Part shown: positions 20,044 through 28,899 of the stretch, one piece after another | How the letters are laid out: every line of letters starts with the position of its first letter | Position numbering within the stretch: the stretch's first letter is position 1 | Source: Nitrospirota bacterium | Lineage (GTDB): Bacteria > UBA2233 | Assembly: GCA_011620345.1 (NCBI GenBank) | Contig: WOZJ01000057.1 | Coordinates: 37,246 to 101,245, forward strand | Reading direction: 5' to 3' | Length of the DNA: 64,000 nucleotides | Translations under genes and position numbers: made by a program | Notes under the pieces: model-generated | Seen by the model: the letters and a program-made list of their open reading frames with translations, nothing else | Databases searched by the model: none | Told to the model about the DNA's origin: nothing

Positions 20044-20967
20044 ATGGAAGCCAAACGTTTCTCTTTTAGGCATTTGATCCCTAGCGATACACGAATCGAC
20101 TTCGTTGGGAGTCGCTTTCTCTGGGTTGCGCTCTCCTTTGCCTTGGTGCTCGCAAGCATCCTGCTTGTCTTCTTAAGGGGGATTCCGCTGGGAGTCGATT
20201 TCCAAGGCGGCACCCTAGTAGAGGTGCGCTTCCAAGGAGAAAAGGTGACCCCTTCGGCCGTAAGGGGGGTGTTTGCTCCGCTTGCAGGGGGTGACGTGCT
20301 GGTCCAGCCGCTTGGCGGGGCCGAAGGCGGCGGCTACCTTGTAAGGACAGGCCCTAGGGAAGACTTGGAGGGCTTTAACCAACGGCTGCATCAAGAGCTC
20401 AACGAGGCATTCGGCAAGAAGGTCGAGGTGTCTAGGGTTGAGATGGTCGGGCCCGCCATGAGCAAAGAGCTTCGAAGAAAGGGTTACATCGCCGTCTTGC
20501 TCACATGGGCGGCCATGCTCGTCTACATTGCCTTTCGGTTCGAGTTTGCCTACGGGCTTGGGGCCGTCATTGCCCTGATCCATGACACATCCATCTGCCT
20601 GGGAGCGATGGTGCTCGGACAAAGAGAATTCTCGCTCGTGACGCTCGCAGCCCTTTTGACCGTCATCGGCTACAGCGTCAACGATACAATCGTCGTCTGC
20701 GACAGGATCCGCGAGAACATTCCCAAGCTCGGCAAAAAGCTATCGCTGCCCGAGCTTGTGAACCTAAGCATCAACGAAACACTCTCACGAACGATCATTA
20801 CCGCGTTGACCGTGTTCCTCGTTCTTGTAAGCCTGTTCGTGTTCGGGACCAGTCTGCTGCGCGACTTTGCGTTTGTGATGCTCGTTGGCGTTATTGTGGG
20901 GACCTATTCGAGCATCTACATCGCCACGCCTGTCGTCCTGCTTTTCAAGAGGCCCTCCAAGGGCTGA
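20044..20967 (+). CDS. secF: Protein translocase subunit SecF
   Basis: GVDFQGGTLVEVRF, GYSVNDTIVVCDRIREN, SINETLSRTI. Confidence 0.96.
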   Translation: MEAKRFSFRHLIPSDTRIDFVGSRFLWVALSFALVLASILLVFLRGIPLGVDFQGGTLVEVRFQGEKVTPSAVRGVFAPLAGGDVLVQPLGGAEGGGYLVRTGPREDLEGFNQRLHQELNEAFGKKVEVSRVEMVGPAMSKELRRKGYIAVLLTWAAMLVYIAFRFEFAYGLGAVIALIHDTSICLGAMVLGQREFSLVTLAALLTVIGYSVNDTIVVCDRIRENIPKLGKKLSLPELVNLSINETLSRTIITALTVFLVLVSLFVFGTSLLRDFAFVMLVGVIVGTYSSIYIATPVVLLFKRPSKG

Positions 20968-20974
20968 TTGCGCC

Positions 20975-22699
20975 GTGTTTGGCTCCAAGACCTGGCTCTA
21001 TCGCCCGCTCCCAAGCCCAGAAAAAACGCTTACACTGGCCAAAGATCTTCGTATTCACCCTCTTTTGGCGACGTTCCTGGTTCAGAGGGGGGTCTGCGAC
21101 CCCTTAGAAGGGGAGCGTTTTTTAAACCCCACGTTAGACAGTATCCAAAGCCCTTGGATGTTCCGGGACATGGATGTTGCGACCAAGCGCGTCGTCAACG
21201 CCGTGTCCGCCAAAGAGCCGATCGGCGTGTTTGGCGATTACGATGTCGACGGGATCTGCGCAACGGTCATCTTGTCCGATTATCTATCCAAACTAGGACT
21301 GAAAGTCTTCTATAAGAGCCCGGATCGGCAAAAGGAAGGCTACGGTCTGTCCATTGAAGGGCTCAAGAAGCTAAAAGGGCACGGGGCTAGGCTCGTGGTG
21401 GCCTGCGATTGTGGCTCGAGAGACCACAAGGCGTTGGAATACGCCAAAGAAGCTGGGCTCGAGGTGATCGTTCTTGACCACCACGAACCCCCCGATGCGC
21501 TTCCTCCGGCCTTTGCCTTGATTAACCCAAAGCGCAAAGACTGTCCTTCCGTGCAAAAAGGGCCATGTTCGGCCGCGGTAGTATTTTACTTTCTGATGGC
21601 CCTAGGCGAGTCGCTTGGGAACCCTTCCAATTTGCCCGGCCTAGACGGCTACCTTGAGCTCGTTGCGTTGGCAACGCTTGCTGACAGGGCCCCTTTGGTA
21701 ATGGACAACCGCGTGTTCGTAAAACTTGGCCTCGAGCGGCTCATGAGCTCCGAATGGATAGGCCTGGCAGAGCTAAAGCGGCTGGGGTTGGGGAACCCCT
21801 TTGCGCCCGTCTCCGAAAAGGATGCGAACTTTGTGTTGATTCCTCGGCTGAACGCGTCCGGGCGGATGGCTACGGCAAGGAATACGGTCAGGCTCCTTTT
21901 AAGCAGGAATCCCAAAGAAGCAAGGGAGCTCGCCGGCGAGATTGAGGCGATCAATGCCGACAGAAGGCGATTGCAGAACGGTATCCTCGAAGAAGCGATG
22001 GAACAAGCACTTTTATGGGTCGAACAGGGAGCCCCCGCGATTGTTGTATCGGGCCGTGGCTGGCACCATGGAGTGGCGGGCATCGTGGCCGCGAAGCTGG
22101 CCGAGCGGTTCCATAGGCCGGCCATCGTGCTTGAGCGTCTCGAGGATGGAACTCTAAAGGGTTCCGGGCGCAGCGTTCCCGGTATTTCGTTGCTAGAGGG
22201 GCTTGAACATGCCAAGACCTACCTAGAGCGTTTCGGCGGCCACAAGTCTGCCTGCGGTGTTTCTCTCCATGAGCGTCAATTGCCATATTTTTTGAAAGCT
22301 TTTATGTCCGGCCTCGCTTCCAAGGCCAACGCCTCGGGTGGCGCCATGGTCCCCCTCTTGGTTGACGTGACCCTTAAACATGTCCCTTCAGAAGATGACT
22401 GGCTTGGGATTCTAGGTCCACTCTCCCCGTTCGGTGAGGCAAACCCCTACCCAAGGGTTCTCCTTCAAGCCGTATCTCTTGGCCAAACCAAGACAAGGAG
22501 TGGGCCCCTCGTCCTCACCCTAGAGGACGGCACGGAATTGGACCTGCAGGGCAAATGGGGCGAAAACGACAAAATGGTCCATTTAGGAAACGCAGTTCTT
22601 GAAGCCCGGCTTGTCAGGAAAAGGCGGATTCGCCAAGTAGAATTTTTCCTCAAAGATTTTCGACCCAGCCAAGAGGCTGAAGGCATCCCCCTGTCATAA
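20975..22699 (+). CDS. recJ: Single-stranded-DNA-specific exonuclease RecJ
   Basis: GVFGDYDVDGICATVILSDYL, DCGSRDHKALEYAKEAGLEVIVLDHHEPP, HGVAGIVAAKLAERFHRPAIVL; start refined to GTG 20975. Confidence 0.93.
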   Translation: MFGSKTWLYRPLPSPEKTLTLAKDLRIHPLLATFLVQRGVCDPLEGERFLNPTLDSIQSPWMFRDMDVATKRVVNAVSAKEPIGVFGDYDVDGICATVILSDYLSKLGLKVFYKSPDRQKEGYGLSIEGLKKLKGHGARLVVACDCGSRDHKALEYAKEAGLEVIVLDHHEPPDALPPAFALINPKRKDCPSVQKGPCSAAVVFYFLMALGESLGNPSNLPGLDGYLELVALATLADRAPLVMDNRVFVKLGLERLMSSEWIGLAELKRLGLGNPFAPVSEKDANFVLIPRLNASGRMATARNTVRLLLSRNPKEARELAGEIEAINADRRRLQNGILEEAMEQALLWVEQGAPAIVVSGRGWHHGVAGIVAAKLAERFHRPAIVLERLEDGTLKGSGRSVPGISLLEGLEHAKTYLERFGGHKSACGVSLHERQLPYFLKAFMSGLASKANASGGAMVPLLVDVTLKHVPSEDDWLGILGPLSPFGEANPYPRVLLQAVSLGQTKTRSGPLVLTLEDGTELDLQGKWGENDKMVHLGNAVLEARLVRKRRIRQVEFFLKDFRPSQEAEGIPLS

Positions 22700-22867
22700 C
22701 ACCGGCAGGAACGCTCTCGTTTCATTCCATCGACCGTTCTTCTTTCGTTATTTTAGTTTGATTTCGATAGATGCATACGATGGTCCAAGCGGCCAGAGAA
22801 ACGTTCACCAAAGATACACAAAGATAGAGCTGGAAACTCACAACCAGAAAAAGATTCTGAGGATAGC

Positions 22868-22895
22868 TTGACATCTTCTTAACGGATGTTATACT
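22868..22895 (+). promoter_or_regulatory. Predicted sigma70-type promoter TTGACA-N16-TATACT
   Basis: Near-consensus hexamers upstream of the small HTH ORF. Confidence 0.65.
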
Positions 22896-22953
22896 TCTTA
22901 GAAGAGAACAAAAAAGTATTTCTTCGTCAATTTTTTTTCAAGGAGGAAGAATT

Positions 22954-23160
22954 GTGGAAAAAGAACGGCCGACCAGGATAACCCGCAGGGAAAAGCTTCT
23001 TACAAGCAAGGAAGTTGCCGTGCGGCTTGGCATTAGCCCGGATACGGTAAACGAATTCGCGAGGAAAAAAATCCTAAAAGGGTTTAAAAAGGGCCGTCAG
23101 TGGAGGTTCCGCATGCATGACGTAGCGCTTTTTGAAAAGACGTTCAAGAAAGTTGCTTAA
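22954..23160 (+). CDS. Small excisionase/MerR-type HTH DNA-binding protein
   Basis: 68 aa; LLTSKEVAVRLGISPDTVNEFARKKILKGFKKGRQWRFRMHDV; AAGGAGG RBS, GTG start. Confidence 0.8.
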   Translation: MEKERPTRITRREKLLTSKEVAVRLGISPDTVNEFARKKILKGFKKGRQWRFRMHDVALFEKTFKKVA

Positions 23161-23198
23161 AGGTGCCGAGACGGTCGTTGAGTGACGAGGGGGTGGCC

Positions 23199-23786
23199 AT
23201 GGAGGTGGAGGTCTATTATGATGTTTCTAGCCCTTATACGTACCTTGCATTTACCCGCCTGTTTAATGTTATAGAACGGTACGGGGCCAAGCTCACACTC
23301 CTTCCGGTGTACTTGGGGGGTCTTTTCAAGGCGCTGGGGCGTACGCTTCCACACCCTAGCAAGCTTACGTACATGCAAAAAGACCTCAACGATTGGGCCT
23401 CCTTCCTTGGCGTTCCGCTGAAATTTCCGAGCGTCTTTCCGCTCAATTCAATCCAGGTGCAGCGGGGGGCGGTCTGGATGAAAGACCGCGGGCTCGAGGA
23501 GGACTACGTGAAGCGCGTATTCCCTGCCTATTGGGTGGAAGATCGCGACCTTTCCAAAGATGAAGAACTTTTGGATATTGTCAGTAGCCTTGGTGTAGAC
23601 TCGCAAGACTTCCTTCAGGGGGTTCGCTCCGAAGAAGTCAAACAAAAACTGAAGGAAATCACAGAGGCGGCCCTCAGCCGGGGTGTTTTCGGCGTTCCGA
23701 CTTTCTTTGTCTCCGGAGAGATGTTTTGGGGGAACGACCGCTTGCTGTTTGTCGAGAAAAAGCTCGAGGGTTCAAAACGTAGTTGA
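23199..23786 (+). CDS. DsbA-family 2-hydroxychromene-2-carboxylate isomerase-like protein
   Basis: VEVYYDVSSPYTYLAFTRL, RGVFGVPTFFVSGEMFWGNDRL; start refined to the second Met. Confidence 0.88.
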   Translation: MEVEVYYDVSSPYTYLAFTRLFNVIERYGAKLTLLPVYLGGLFKALGRTLPHPSKLTYMQKDLNDWASFLGVPLKFPSVFPLNSIQVQRGAVWMKDRGLEEDYVKRVFPAYWVEDRDLSKDEELLDIVSSLGVDSQDFLQGVRSEEVKQKLKEITEAALSRGVFGVPTFFVSGEMFWGNDRLLFVEKKLEGSKRS

Positions 23787-23830
23787 GTTTACGTCGTTGC
23801 GTGGTAGAATAGGCGTAGAATAACTACGTT
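23776..23830. repeat. 9-bp inverted repeat AACGTAGTT ... AACTACGTT bracketing a promoter-like sequence
   Basis: Arms 23776-23784 and 23822-23830; between them TTGAGT (23783-23788)-N16-TAGAAT (23805-23810), just upstream of the UspA gene. Confidence 0.5.
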
Positions 23831-23842
23831 AGAGGGGTCGCC

Positions 23843-24280
23843 ATGAAGGCTCAAAAGATCCTTTGTCCTGTTGATTTTTCTGAAGATTCCAAAAAAGCCC
23901 TTCGTGTCGCTCTCGATTTAAAAAAACAGTTCGGGGCTACCCTAGACGTCGTGACCGTAGTGATTGACCCGTTCGGCGACTACGTCCATCCGACGAAGGC
24001 TCGCTACATCGAATCGAGCAAGCAGTGGGCGATTGAAGACGCGAAGCAGGATCTAAAAAAGCTCAAAGAAGAGTTCTTCGCGGACGAGGAGGGGGTTGGG
24101 ATGCACGTCCTCTTCGGCATTCCTGCGGAAGAGGTGCTGAACTTTGTCAAACAGGAAGGTCATGATCTGATTGTTATCGGAACCCATGGGAGACGTGGGA
24201 TCGCGCGCCTCGTTATAGGGTCGGTTGCAGAGGAAGTGATTCGTAAGGCTACCTGTCCCGTGCTGACCGTGAGGCTTTAA
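23843..24280 (+). CDS. Universal stress protein (UspA family)
   Basis: KILCPVDFSEDSKKAL, VIGTHGRRGIARLVIGSVAEEVIRKATCPVLTV. Confidence 0.95.
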   Translation: MKAQKILCPVDFSEDSKKALRVALDLKKQFGATLDVVTVVIDPFGDYVHPTKARYIESSKQWAIEDAKQDLKKLKEEFFADEEGVGMHVLFGIPAEEVLNFVKQEGHDLIVIGTHGRRGIARLVIGSVAEEVIRKATCPVLTVRL

Positions 24281-24320
24281 GACCCTATCGAAGCTCGAAA
24301 ACTACGGAGGAAAAAAGGAT

Positions 24321-24746
24321 ATGCCTAGCCTTGATCTGGCCTACGAGAAACTTCAAGAGGGTGCAGAGATCGAGCCCCTTGTCAAAGGGCCGATTACAAA
24401 AGAGCAGCTAAAAGAGTATGGGCCGGCTGCGGGAGACCCGAATCCTATTCATCTAGACGACGAATTCGCCAAAATGGCCGGATATCCAGGGGTATTCGCG
24501 CACGGTATGCTCTCGATGGGTTTTCTTGGCCAGTTTCTTGCCGATCGTTTTGGCCTTGAGAGCATAAGAAAATTCAAAGTCAGGTTTGCGAGGATTACCT
24601 GGCCGGGAGAGGTCATCACCTGTATGGGCAAGGTGATCGGCAAGCGTGTCGAAAACGGCGAGAAGCTCGTGGATCTTGAGCTTGCGACCCAGAACGAGAA
24701 AGGCGAAAAGAAAATTCTCGGAGAGGCAACCGTTCGGGTGGCTTAG
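24321..24746 (+). CDS. MaoC-like hotdog dehydratase
   Basis: AAGDPNPIHLDDEFAKMAGYPGVFAHGMLSMGFLGQFL. Confidence 0.93.
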   Translation: MPSLDLAYEKLQEGAEIEPLVKGPITKEQLKEYGPAAGDPNPIHLDDEFAKMAGYPGVFAHGMLSMGFLGQFLADRFGLESIRKFKVRFARITWPGEVITCMGKVIGKRVENGEKLVDLELATQNEKGEKKILGEATVRVA

Positions 24747-24779
24747 ATCTGCCCCCAAAAGTCTTGAATTCAGGGCCTC

Positions 24780-25490
24780 CTAGCCGGCAAAGTACTCCGG
24801 CGGAAACGAAGATTGAAGCTGCTTGAGGGCTGTCTGAACTTGCTTGGCGTCTTTCCCCTCGATTGTAACAAGCACGACAAACGGGTTGCTCTCGATTTTC
24901 GGGTAGGAGCCGATTTGGAGGTCGGGGTGCGCCTTTTGGATGGACGCGAGCGTTTGGGAGAGCCATGACTCCGGAACCAAAAATGTTATCGATTCTATAA
25001 AGTAAGGGTCGGCGGAGAACTGCGAGGCGATCACCTCTAACTTCTTCTGAAACAGCCTAGGAACTCCAGGGAGAACGTATACGTTCTCCATCCTCACGAT
25101 AGGAAACGTTCCGTCGTCGGCCGGGATTAGGCTTGCTCCCTTCGGAATGTAAGCCATGCGCATCTTTCCTTCGAGGTGTTGAGCCCCAAGCAAGGGAAAG
25201 AGGCTGGGTTCTTGGACAAGCGGGATGCCGAAGGCGTAGGCAATCGCTTCCATCGTAACGTCGTCATGGGTTGGTCCAATGCCCCCGGAGGTGATGATCG
25301 CGTCAAAAACGTGGCGCAGAGCATTGAGCTCTTGGGCGATGGCCCCGATTTCATCGGGGACAACGACGACCCGTTCGAGTCTGGATCCGAGTTCCCAGAT
25401 GCGCTTTGCGAGATAAGGCGTATTTTGGTCTTCAACCTTTCCTGTCAGAATCTCGTTGCCCACGACGAGCAGGGCTAGCCTTAGTTCCAT
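24780..25490 (-). CDS. CinA-like molybdopterin-binding domain protein
   Basis: LALLVVGNEILTGKVEDQNTPYLAKRI, ITSGGIGPTHDDVTMEAIA, VLPGVPRLFQKKLE; lacks the C-terminal CinA amidase. Confidence 0.9.
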   Translation of the reverse strand: MELRLALLVVGNEILTGKVEDQNTPYLAKRIWELGSRLERVVVVPDEIGAIAQELNALRHVFDAIITSGGIGPTHDDVTMEAIAYAFGIPLVQEPSLFPLLGAQHLEGKMRMAYIPKGASLIPADDGTFPIVRMENVYVLPGVPRLFQKKLEVIASQFSADPYFIESITFLVPESWLSQTLASIQKAHPDLQIGSYPKIESNPFVVLVTIEGKDAKQVQTALKQLQSSFPPEYFAG

Positions 25491-25493
25491 GGT

Positions 25494-25841
25494 CTACCAG
25501 AACGCGTTCTCGATATGATGGATTTTCGGGGTGGATCCGCTAAAATCGATAAAAACGCAATCAAACCGTGCCTCGTCTGTATCTGTTTCCATGGGATGTC
25601 TGAGTAGATAGGCTTGTGCAGCCGCTCGAAGCCTTCGTTGTTGAGCCCTGGTGAGCGCCTCCTCCAAAGGGATCGCCTCGATGTTCGTCCTCCCCTTTAC
25701 CTCGACAAAGACGAGCGTCCGTCCTGTTCTCGCAACAAGGTCGATCTCCAGCCTGTGAAACCGGACATTCTGGCCTAGGATTGCAAAGCCTCGCTCAAGC
25801 AGAAACTCCTTGGCGAGCTGCTCAGCATGCTTGCCATTCAT
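25494..25841 (-). CDS. yraN: UPF0102 family protein YraN
   Basis: GKHAEQLAKEFLLERGFAILGQNVRFHRLEIDLVARTGRTLVFVEVKGR. Confidence 0.93.
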   Translation of the reverse strand: MNGKHAEQLAKEFLLERGFAILGQNVRFHRLEIDLVARTGRTLVFVEVKGRTNIEAIPLEEALTRAQQRRLRAAAQAYLLRHPMETDTDEARFDCVFIDFSGSTPKIHHIENAFW

Positions 25842-26442
25842 GGTGCTTTAGCGGTGCGAACGAGACGCGGTGTTCCGGGCATGGACCGAACATCCTGACT
25901 CTTTCTACGTGATAGCATGTAGGATACCCCTTGTGTACGGCAAACCCGTATGCCGGATAGCGGGCATCGAGCTTTTCCATGAGCCTATCCCGCATGGTTT
26001 TTGCAAGGATGCTGGCCGCGGCGATCGTACCCGAGAGCATATCTCCTTTAGGAAGAAGAATGCAGGGAGCTTCCGCCCTAGGGTCTAGCGTGCCGTCCAC
26101 CAAAAGAATCGAAGGGGAGCATGGAAGCTCATCGAGCGCCCTTTTTGCGGCCAAGCGGAAGGCTCTTGAGATCCCAAGCGTATCTATTTCCGATGCCAGC
26201 GCGAACCCTACGGCCCACAGGCTGTTGAGGCCTACGAGAAGCTTGTGGGCCTTTAGCCGCTGGCCAGGAGTAAGTTTTTTGGAATCATCGAGCGCAAGGC
26301 TCTCCATCGTCGGCGTGTATGTAAACACACCTACCGCCAAAGGCCCGGCAATGGGGCCTCTCCCCGCCTCGTCCATCCCTGCGAGGCTTAGGCTCGGATC
26401 GCCCTGAAATAGCCTGTGCTCTAGGGCATACCCTGCGGCCAA
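25822..26442 (-). CDS. rnhB: Ribonuclease HII
   Basis: LAGMDEAGRGPIAGPLAVGVF, DSKKLTPGQR, AASILAKTMRDRLM. Confidence 0.94.
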   Translation of the reverse strand: MAAGYALEHRLFQGDPSLSLAGMDEAGRGPIAGPLAVGVFTYTPTMESLALDDSKKLTPGQRLKAHKLLVGLNSLWAVGFALASEIDTLGISRAFRLAAKRALDELPCSPSILLVDGTLDPRAEAPCILLPKGDMLSGTIAAASILAKTMRDRLMEKLDARYPAYGFAVHKGYPTCYHVERVRMFGPCPEHRVSFAPLKHHEWQAC

Positions 26443-26811
26443 CTAAACTTCCTGCTCCCGGTAGGCTACTGTTCCCTTGAGCCTCGTGGCCCGTTTGCCC
26501 TTTAGGCCTCTTAGGTAGTATAGCCTGGCCCTGCGAACGTGGCCGCGGCTCAGGATCTTGACGTCCGCGATCAACGGGGACATCGTAGGGAAGATTCTTT
26601 CGACACCCACGCCGTGAGAAATTTTTCGAACGGTAAACATACTGTCGGAACCGCCCTTGCGGATACGAATAATAATGCCCCGAAATACCTGGATGCGCTC
26701 CTTCTCGCCCTCGCGCACCCTGTAGTGAACTTCTACGGTATCGCCTACGCGTATGAGGGAAAAGAAGCCGGGTAGGGGCGGAAGCTCAAGCCGGTCGGTC
26801 AATGTGTTCAT
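26443..26811 (-). CDS. rplS: 50S ribosomal protein L19
   Basis: [48 protein letters not shown]; start refined to MNTLTDRL. Confidence 0.96.
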   Translation of the reverse strand: MNTLTDRLELPPLPGFFSLIRVGDTVEVHYRVREGEKERIQVFRGIIIRIRKGGSDSMFTVRKISHGVGVERIFPTMSPLIADVKILSRGHVRRARLYYLRGLKGKRATRLKGTVAYREQEV

Positions 26812-27593
26812 GGTTCTCCTCGTTCTCTTTTGATCCATCCTCTTTGATAAGGATACCTTCTGTTTTGAATCTTTTCCAGGAGGCGGCGTTCCATTGGGCC
26901 CAGGTTGGCCTGTGCAAGCAGTTCGGGACGGTTGAGGAAGGTTGTTAGAAGGGTGTGGTAACGCCGGAACAGGCGGATCTTGCCGTGATTTCCGGAGAAC
27001 AGGACGCTCGGAACGCTGTAGCCCTCAAACACTCTTGGCCTTGTAAACTGAGGGTATTCGAGTAAGCCGTCGGAGAAGCTCTCCTCGGATACGCTTGATG
27101 GGTCGCCCACGACTCCTGGGATCAGCCTGGAAACCGCCTCGATCACGACGAGCGCGGCGGCTTCCCCGCCCAAAAGTACGACGTCCGTCACGCAGGCTTC
27201 ATGGTCGACAAAATTAAGAAGACGGTCGTCTACGCCCTCGTAGCGGCCGCAGACGAGGATGGCCCCCTGGCCTTCGGCCAGGTTTTGAACAAAGGGCTGC
27301 GTTAGGCGCTTTCCCCTGGCCGACAAAAGGACAACGGGGGCTTCTTTGGCTTGAACGAGTGCCTTTGCCTTTTGGATGGCTTTAGCGAGCGGTGCAGCCT
27401 CCATTACCATTCCTGCGCCCCCGCCAAACGGTGCATCGTCCACGTGTCCAAACTTATCGCGGGCGAACTCCCTAGGGCTCACGTAGGCCACCTCGATCGT
27501 CCGTTCCTCTAGTGCCTTTCCAAGCAACGAGGACTTGAGAGGGGCCTCGAAGTAGTCCGGGAAAAGCGTGACCAGGCCGAATCGAAATGCCAT
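26808..27593 (-). CDS. trmD: tRNA (guanine-N1)-methyltransferase
   Basis: [50 protein letters not shown]-like ([13 protein letters not shown]), [16 protein letters not shown]. Confidence 0.96.
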   Translation of the reverse strand: MAFRFGLVTLFPDYFEAPLKSSLLGKALEERTIEVAYVSPREFARDKFGHVDDAPFGGGAGMVMEAAPLAKAIQKAKALVQAKEAPVVLLSARGKRLTQPFVQNLAEGQGAILVCGRYEGVDDRLLNFVDHEACVTDVVLLGGEAAALVVIEAVSRLIPGVVGDPSSVSEESFSDGLLEYPQFTRPRVFEGYSVPSVLFSGNHGKIRLFRRYHTLLTTFLNRPELLAQANLGPMERRLLEKIQNRRYPYQRGWIKRERGEP

Positions 27594-27632
27594 GGGCGTC
27601 CGTTCTGCAATTTGGATGAATGGGGCTCTATT

Positions 27633-28160
27633 CTAGGGAAGGCAGGCAGGGTCGAAAACGACCAAGCGCTCTTCGATGCTGAGCTTATGAACGTAAGTAT
27701 CGAGAAGGGGGATGAGCACTTCGTTTCGGCCCTCGTCCTGAACTACAAGAATGTCTAAGTTATGCGGCTTCATGACGCGGTTTACGGTTCCAAAATACCT
27801 GCCTTGGGTGTCGAAAGCACGGATACCCACTAAGTCGGAGCTGAAGAACTCCCCCTCTTGGAGTGAAGGTAGGTCTTCTTCGTGTACGAGAAGCGTGGCG
27901 CCCCGTAACTTCTCGGCCTGCTCCAGGGAGCATAGCCCCTCAAATTTCAATAGAAAGCGGCTGCCGTAAGGCTTTGCTGATTCAATCTTCAAGGACAAGC
28001 CTTGCACAAGGACACGGGAACCCTCTCGAAATAAATGGCCGTAGTCTGGCACGGCCTGAACCCAAACCTCGCCCTTTAGCCCTTTCGGCCTATTGATCTG
28101 GCCTATCGTCCGAAGATGAGACACCGTTCCATCAGACTTATTCATTCTTGCTCGCTGCAT
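27633..28160 (-). CDS. rimM: Ribosome maturation factor RimM
   Basis: IGQINRPKGLKGEVWV N-domain and PRC-barrel; possible starts at 28160 or 28145, N-terminus abuts a TnpB remnant. Confidence 0.9.
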   Translation of the reverse strand: MQRARMNKSDGTVSHLRTIGQINRPKGLKGEVWVQAVPDYGHLFREGSRVLVQGLSLKIESAKPYGSRFLLKFEGLCSLEQAEKLRGATLLVHEEDLPSLQEGEFFSSDLVGIRAFDTQGRYFGTVNRVMKPHNLDILVVQDEGRNEVLIPLLDTYVHKLSIEERLVVFDPACLP

Positions 28161-28335
28161 GAACGAAGCTGACTTCCTGCTTCGTAGAGGCTGGTTTCAC
28201 GCGGGCCTTGCGGCCTACGTCAGAGCCTTCCTCTCCACAGGCTGACACCGTGGAACTCACGGCCAGGTTTCTCAAGTCCATATTACATATGAATGCGCCA
28301 GAATAAGCAACTACACCAGAAACTGTTGAACCCCA
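28138..28335 (-). pseudogene. Remnant of an IS200/IS605-family TnpB (OrfB) C-terminus
   Basis: Minus frame reads ...NMDLRNLAVSSTVSACGEEGSDVGRKARVKPASTKQEVSFVHAASKNE*, matching the typical TnpB tail (NAAINLxNxAVSSTVSACGEE...KPASxKQE); no upstream RuvC portion; fills the only large gap in the rplS-rpsP cluster. Confidence 0.82.
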
Positions 28336-28602
28336 TTAGGCCATAGGCTCGATGATCTCGAGGATTGCCCGCTTACGAACCTTGGCGGAGGCTGCCGACA
28401 AGATGGTCCGAATGGCTCGAGCCGTTCTGCCGTCTTTGCCTATAACTTTGCCAAGATCCTCCTTCGCCACGCTCAACTCCAGGACGCAGCTTCGCTCCCC
28501 GTCTACCTCTTGGACGCGTACAGCGTCTGGGTTGTCAACGAGAACTCGCGCGATTTGCTCGACAAGATCTTTGAGGCTCTGATTTGCAATGGGCATTCCC
28601 AA
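28336..28602 (-). CDS. khpA: KH-domain RNA-binding protein
   Basis: 88 aa; [28 protein letters not shown] motif, next to rpsP. Confidence 0.93.
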   Translation of the reverse strand: MGMPIANQSLKDLVEQIARVLVDNPDAVRVQEVDGERSCVLELSVAKEDLGKVIGKDGRTARAIRTILSAASAKVRKRAILEIIEPMA

Positions 28603-28623
28603 CCTCCGCTTTGTGGTGGTGCG

Positions 28624-28857
28624 TTACGTAGCCCGCTTGATCAAACTCCTTACCGTATCCGTAGGTTGAGCCCCTTGGGATACCCAGTAGGCGTAGCGCT
28701 CCTTATCGAGCATGACCTCTATGGATTGCTTGAGGGGGTCGTAAAAACCGAGCGCTTCGATATAATTTCCGCTTGGTGCTTTAGGCTTTTCCTGGACCAC
28801 GATCCGGTAAAAGGGCCTGTTACGTTTTCCTTTTCGAACGAGACGAATAGAGAGCAT
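28624..28857 (-). CDS. rpsP: 30S ribosomal protein S16
   Basis: MLSIRLVRKGKRNRPFYRIVVQEKPKAPSGNYIEALGFYDP. Confidence 0.97.
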   Translation of the reverse strand: MLSIRLVRKGKRNRPFYRIVVQEKPKAPSGNYIEALGFYDPLKQSIEVMLDKERYAYWVSQGAQPTDTVRSLIKRAT

Positions 28858-28899
28858 GGAGTAGTTCCTCCTGTTGGAAGATCATAGGAAGGATTGGCT

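Noticed and set aside
20885-20974. Upstream part of the recJ ORF overlapping secF
   Set aside because: Lies within secF and lacks similarity; the GTG at 20975 gives a normal RecJ N-terminus.
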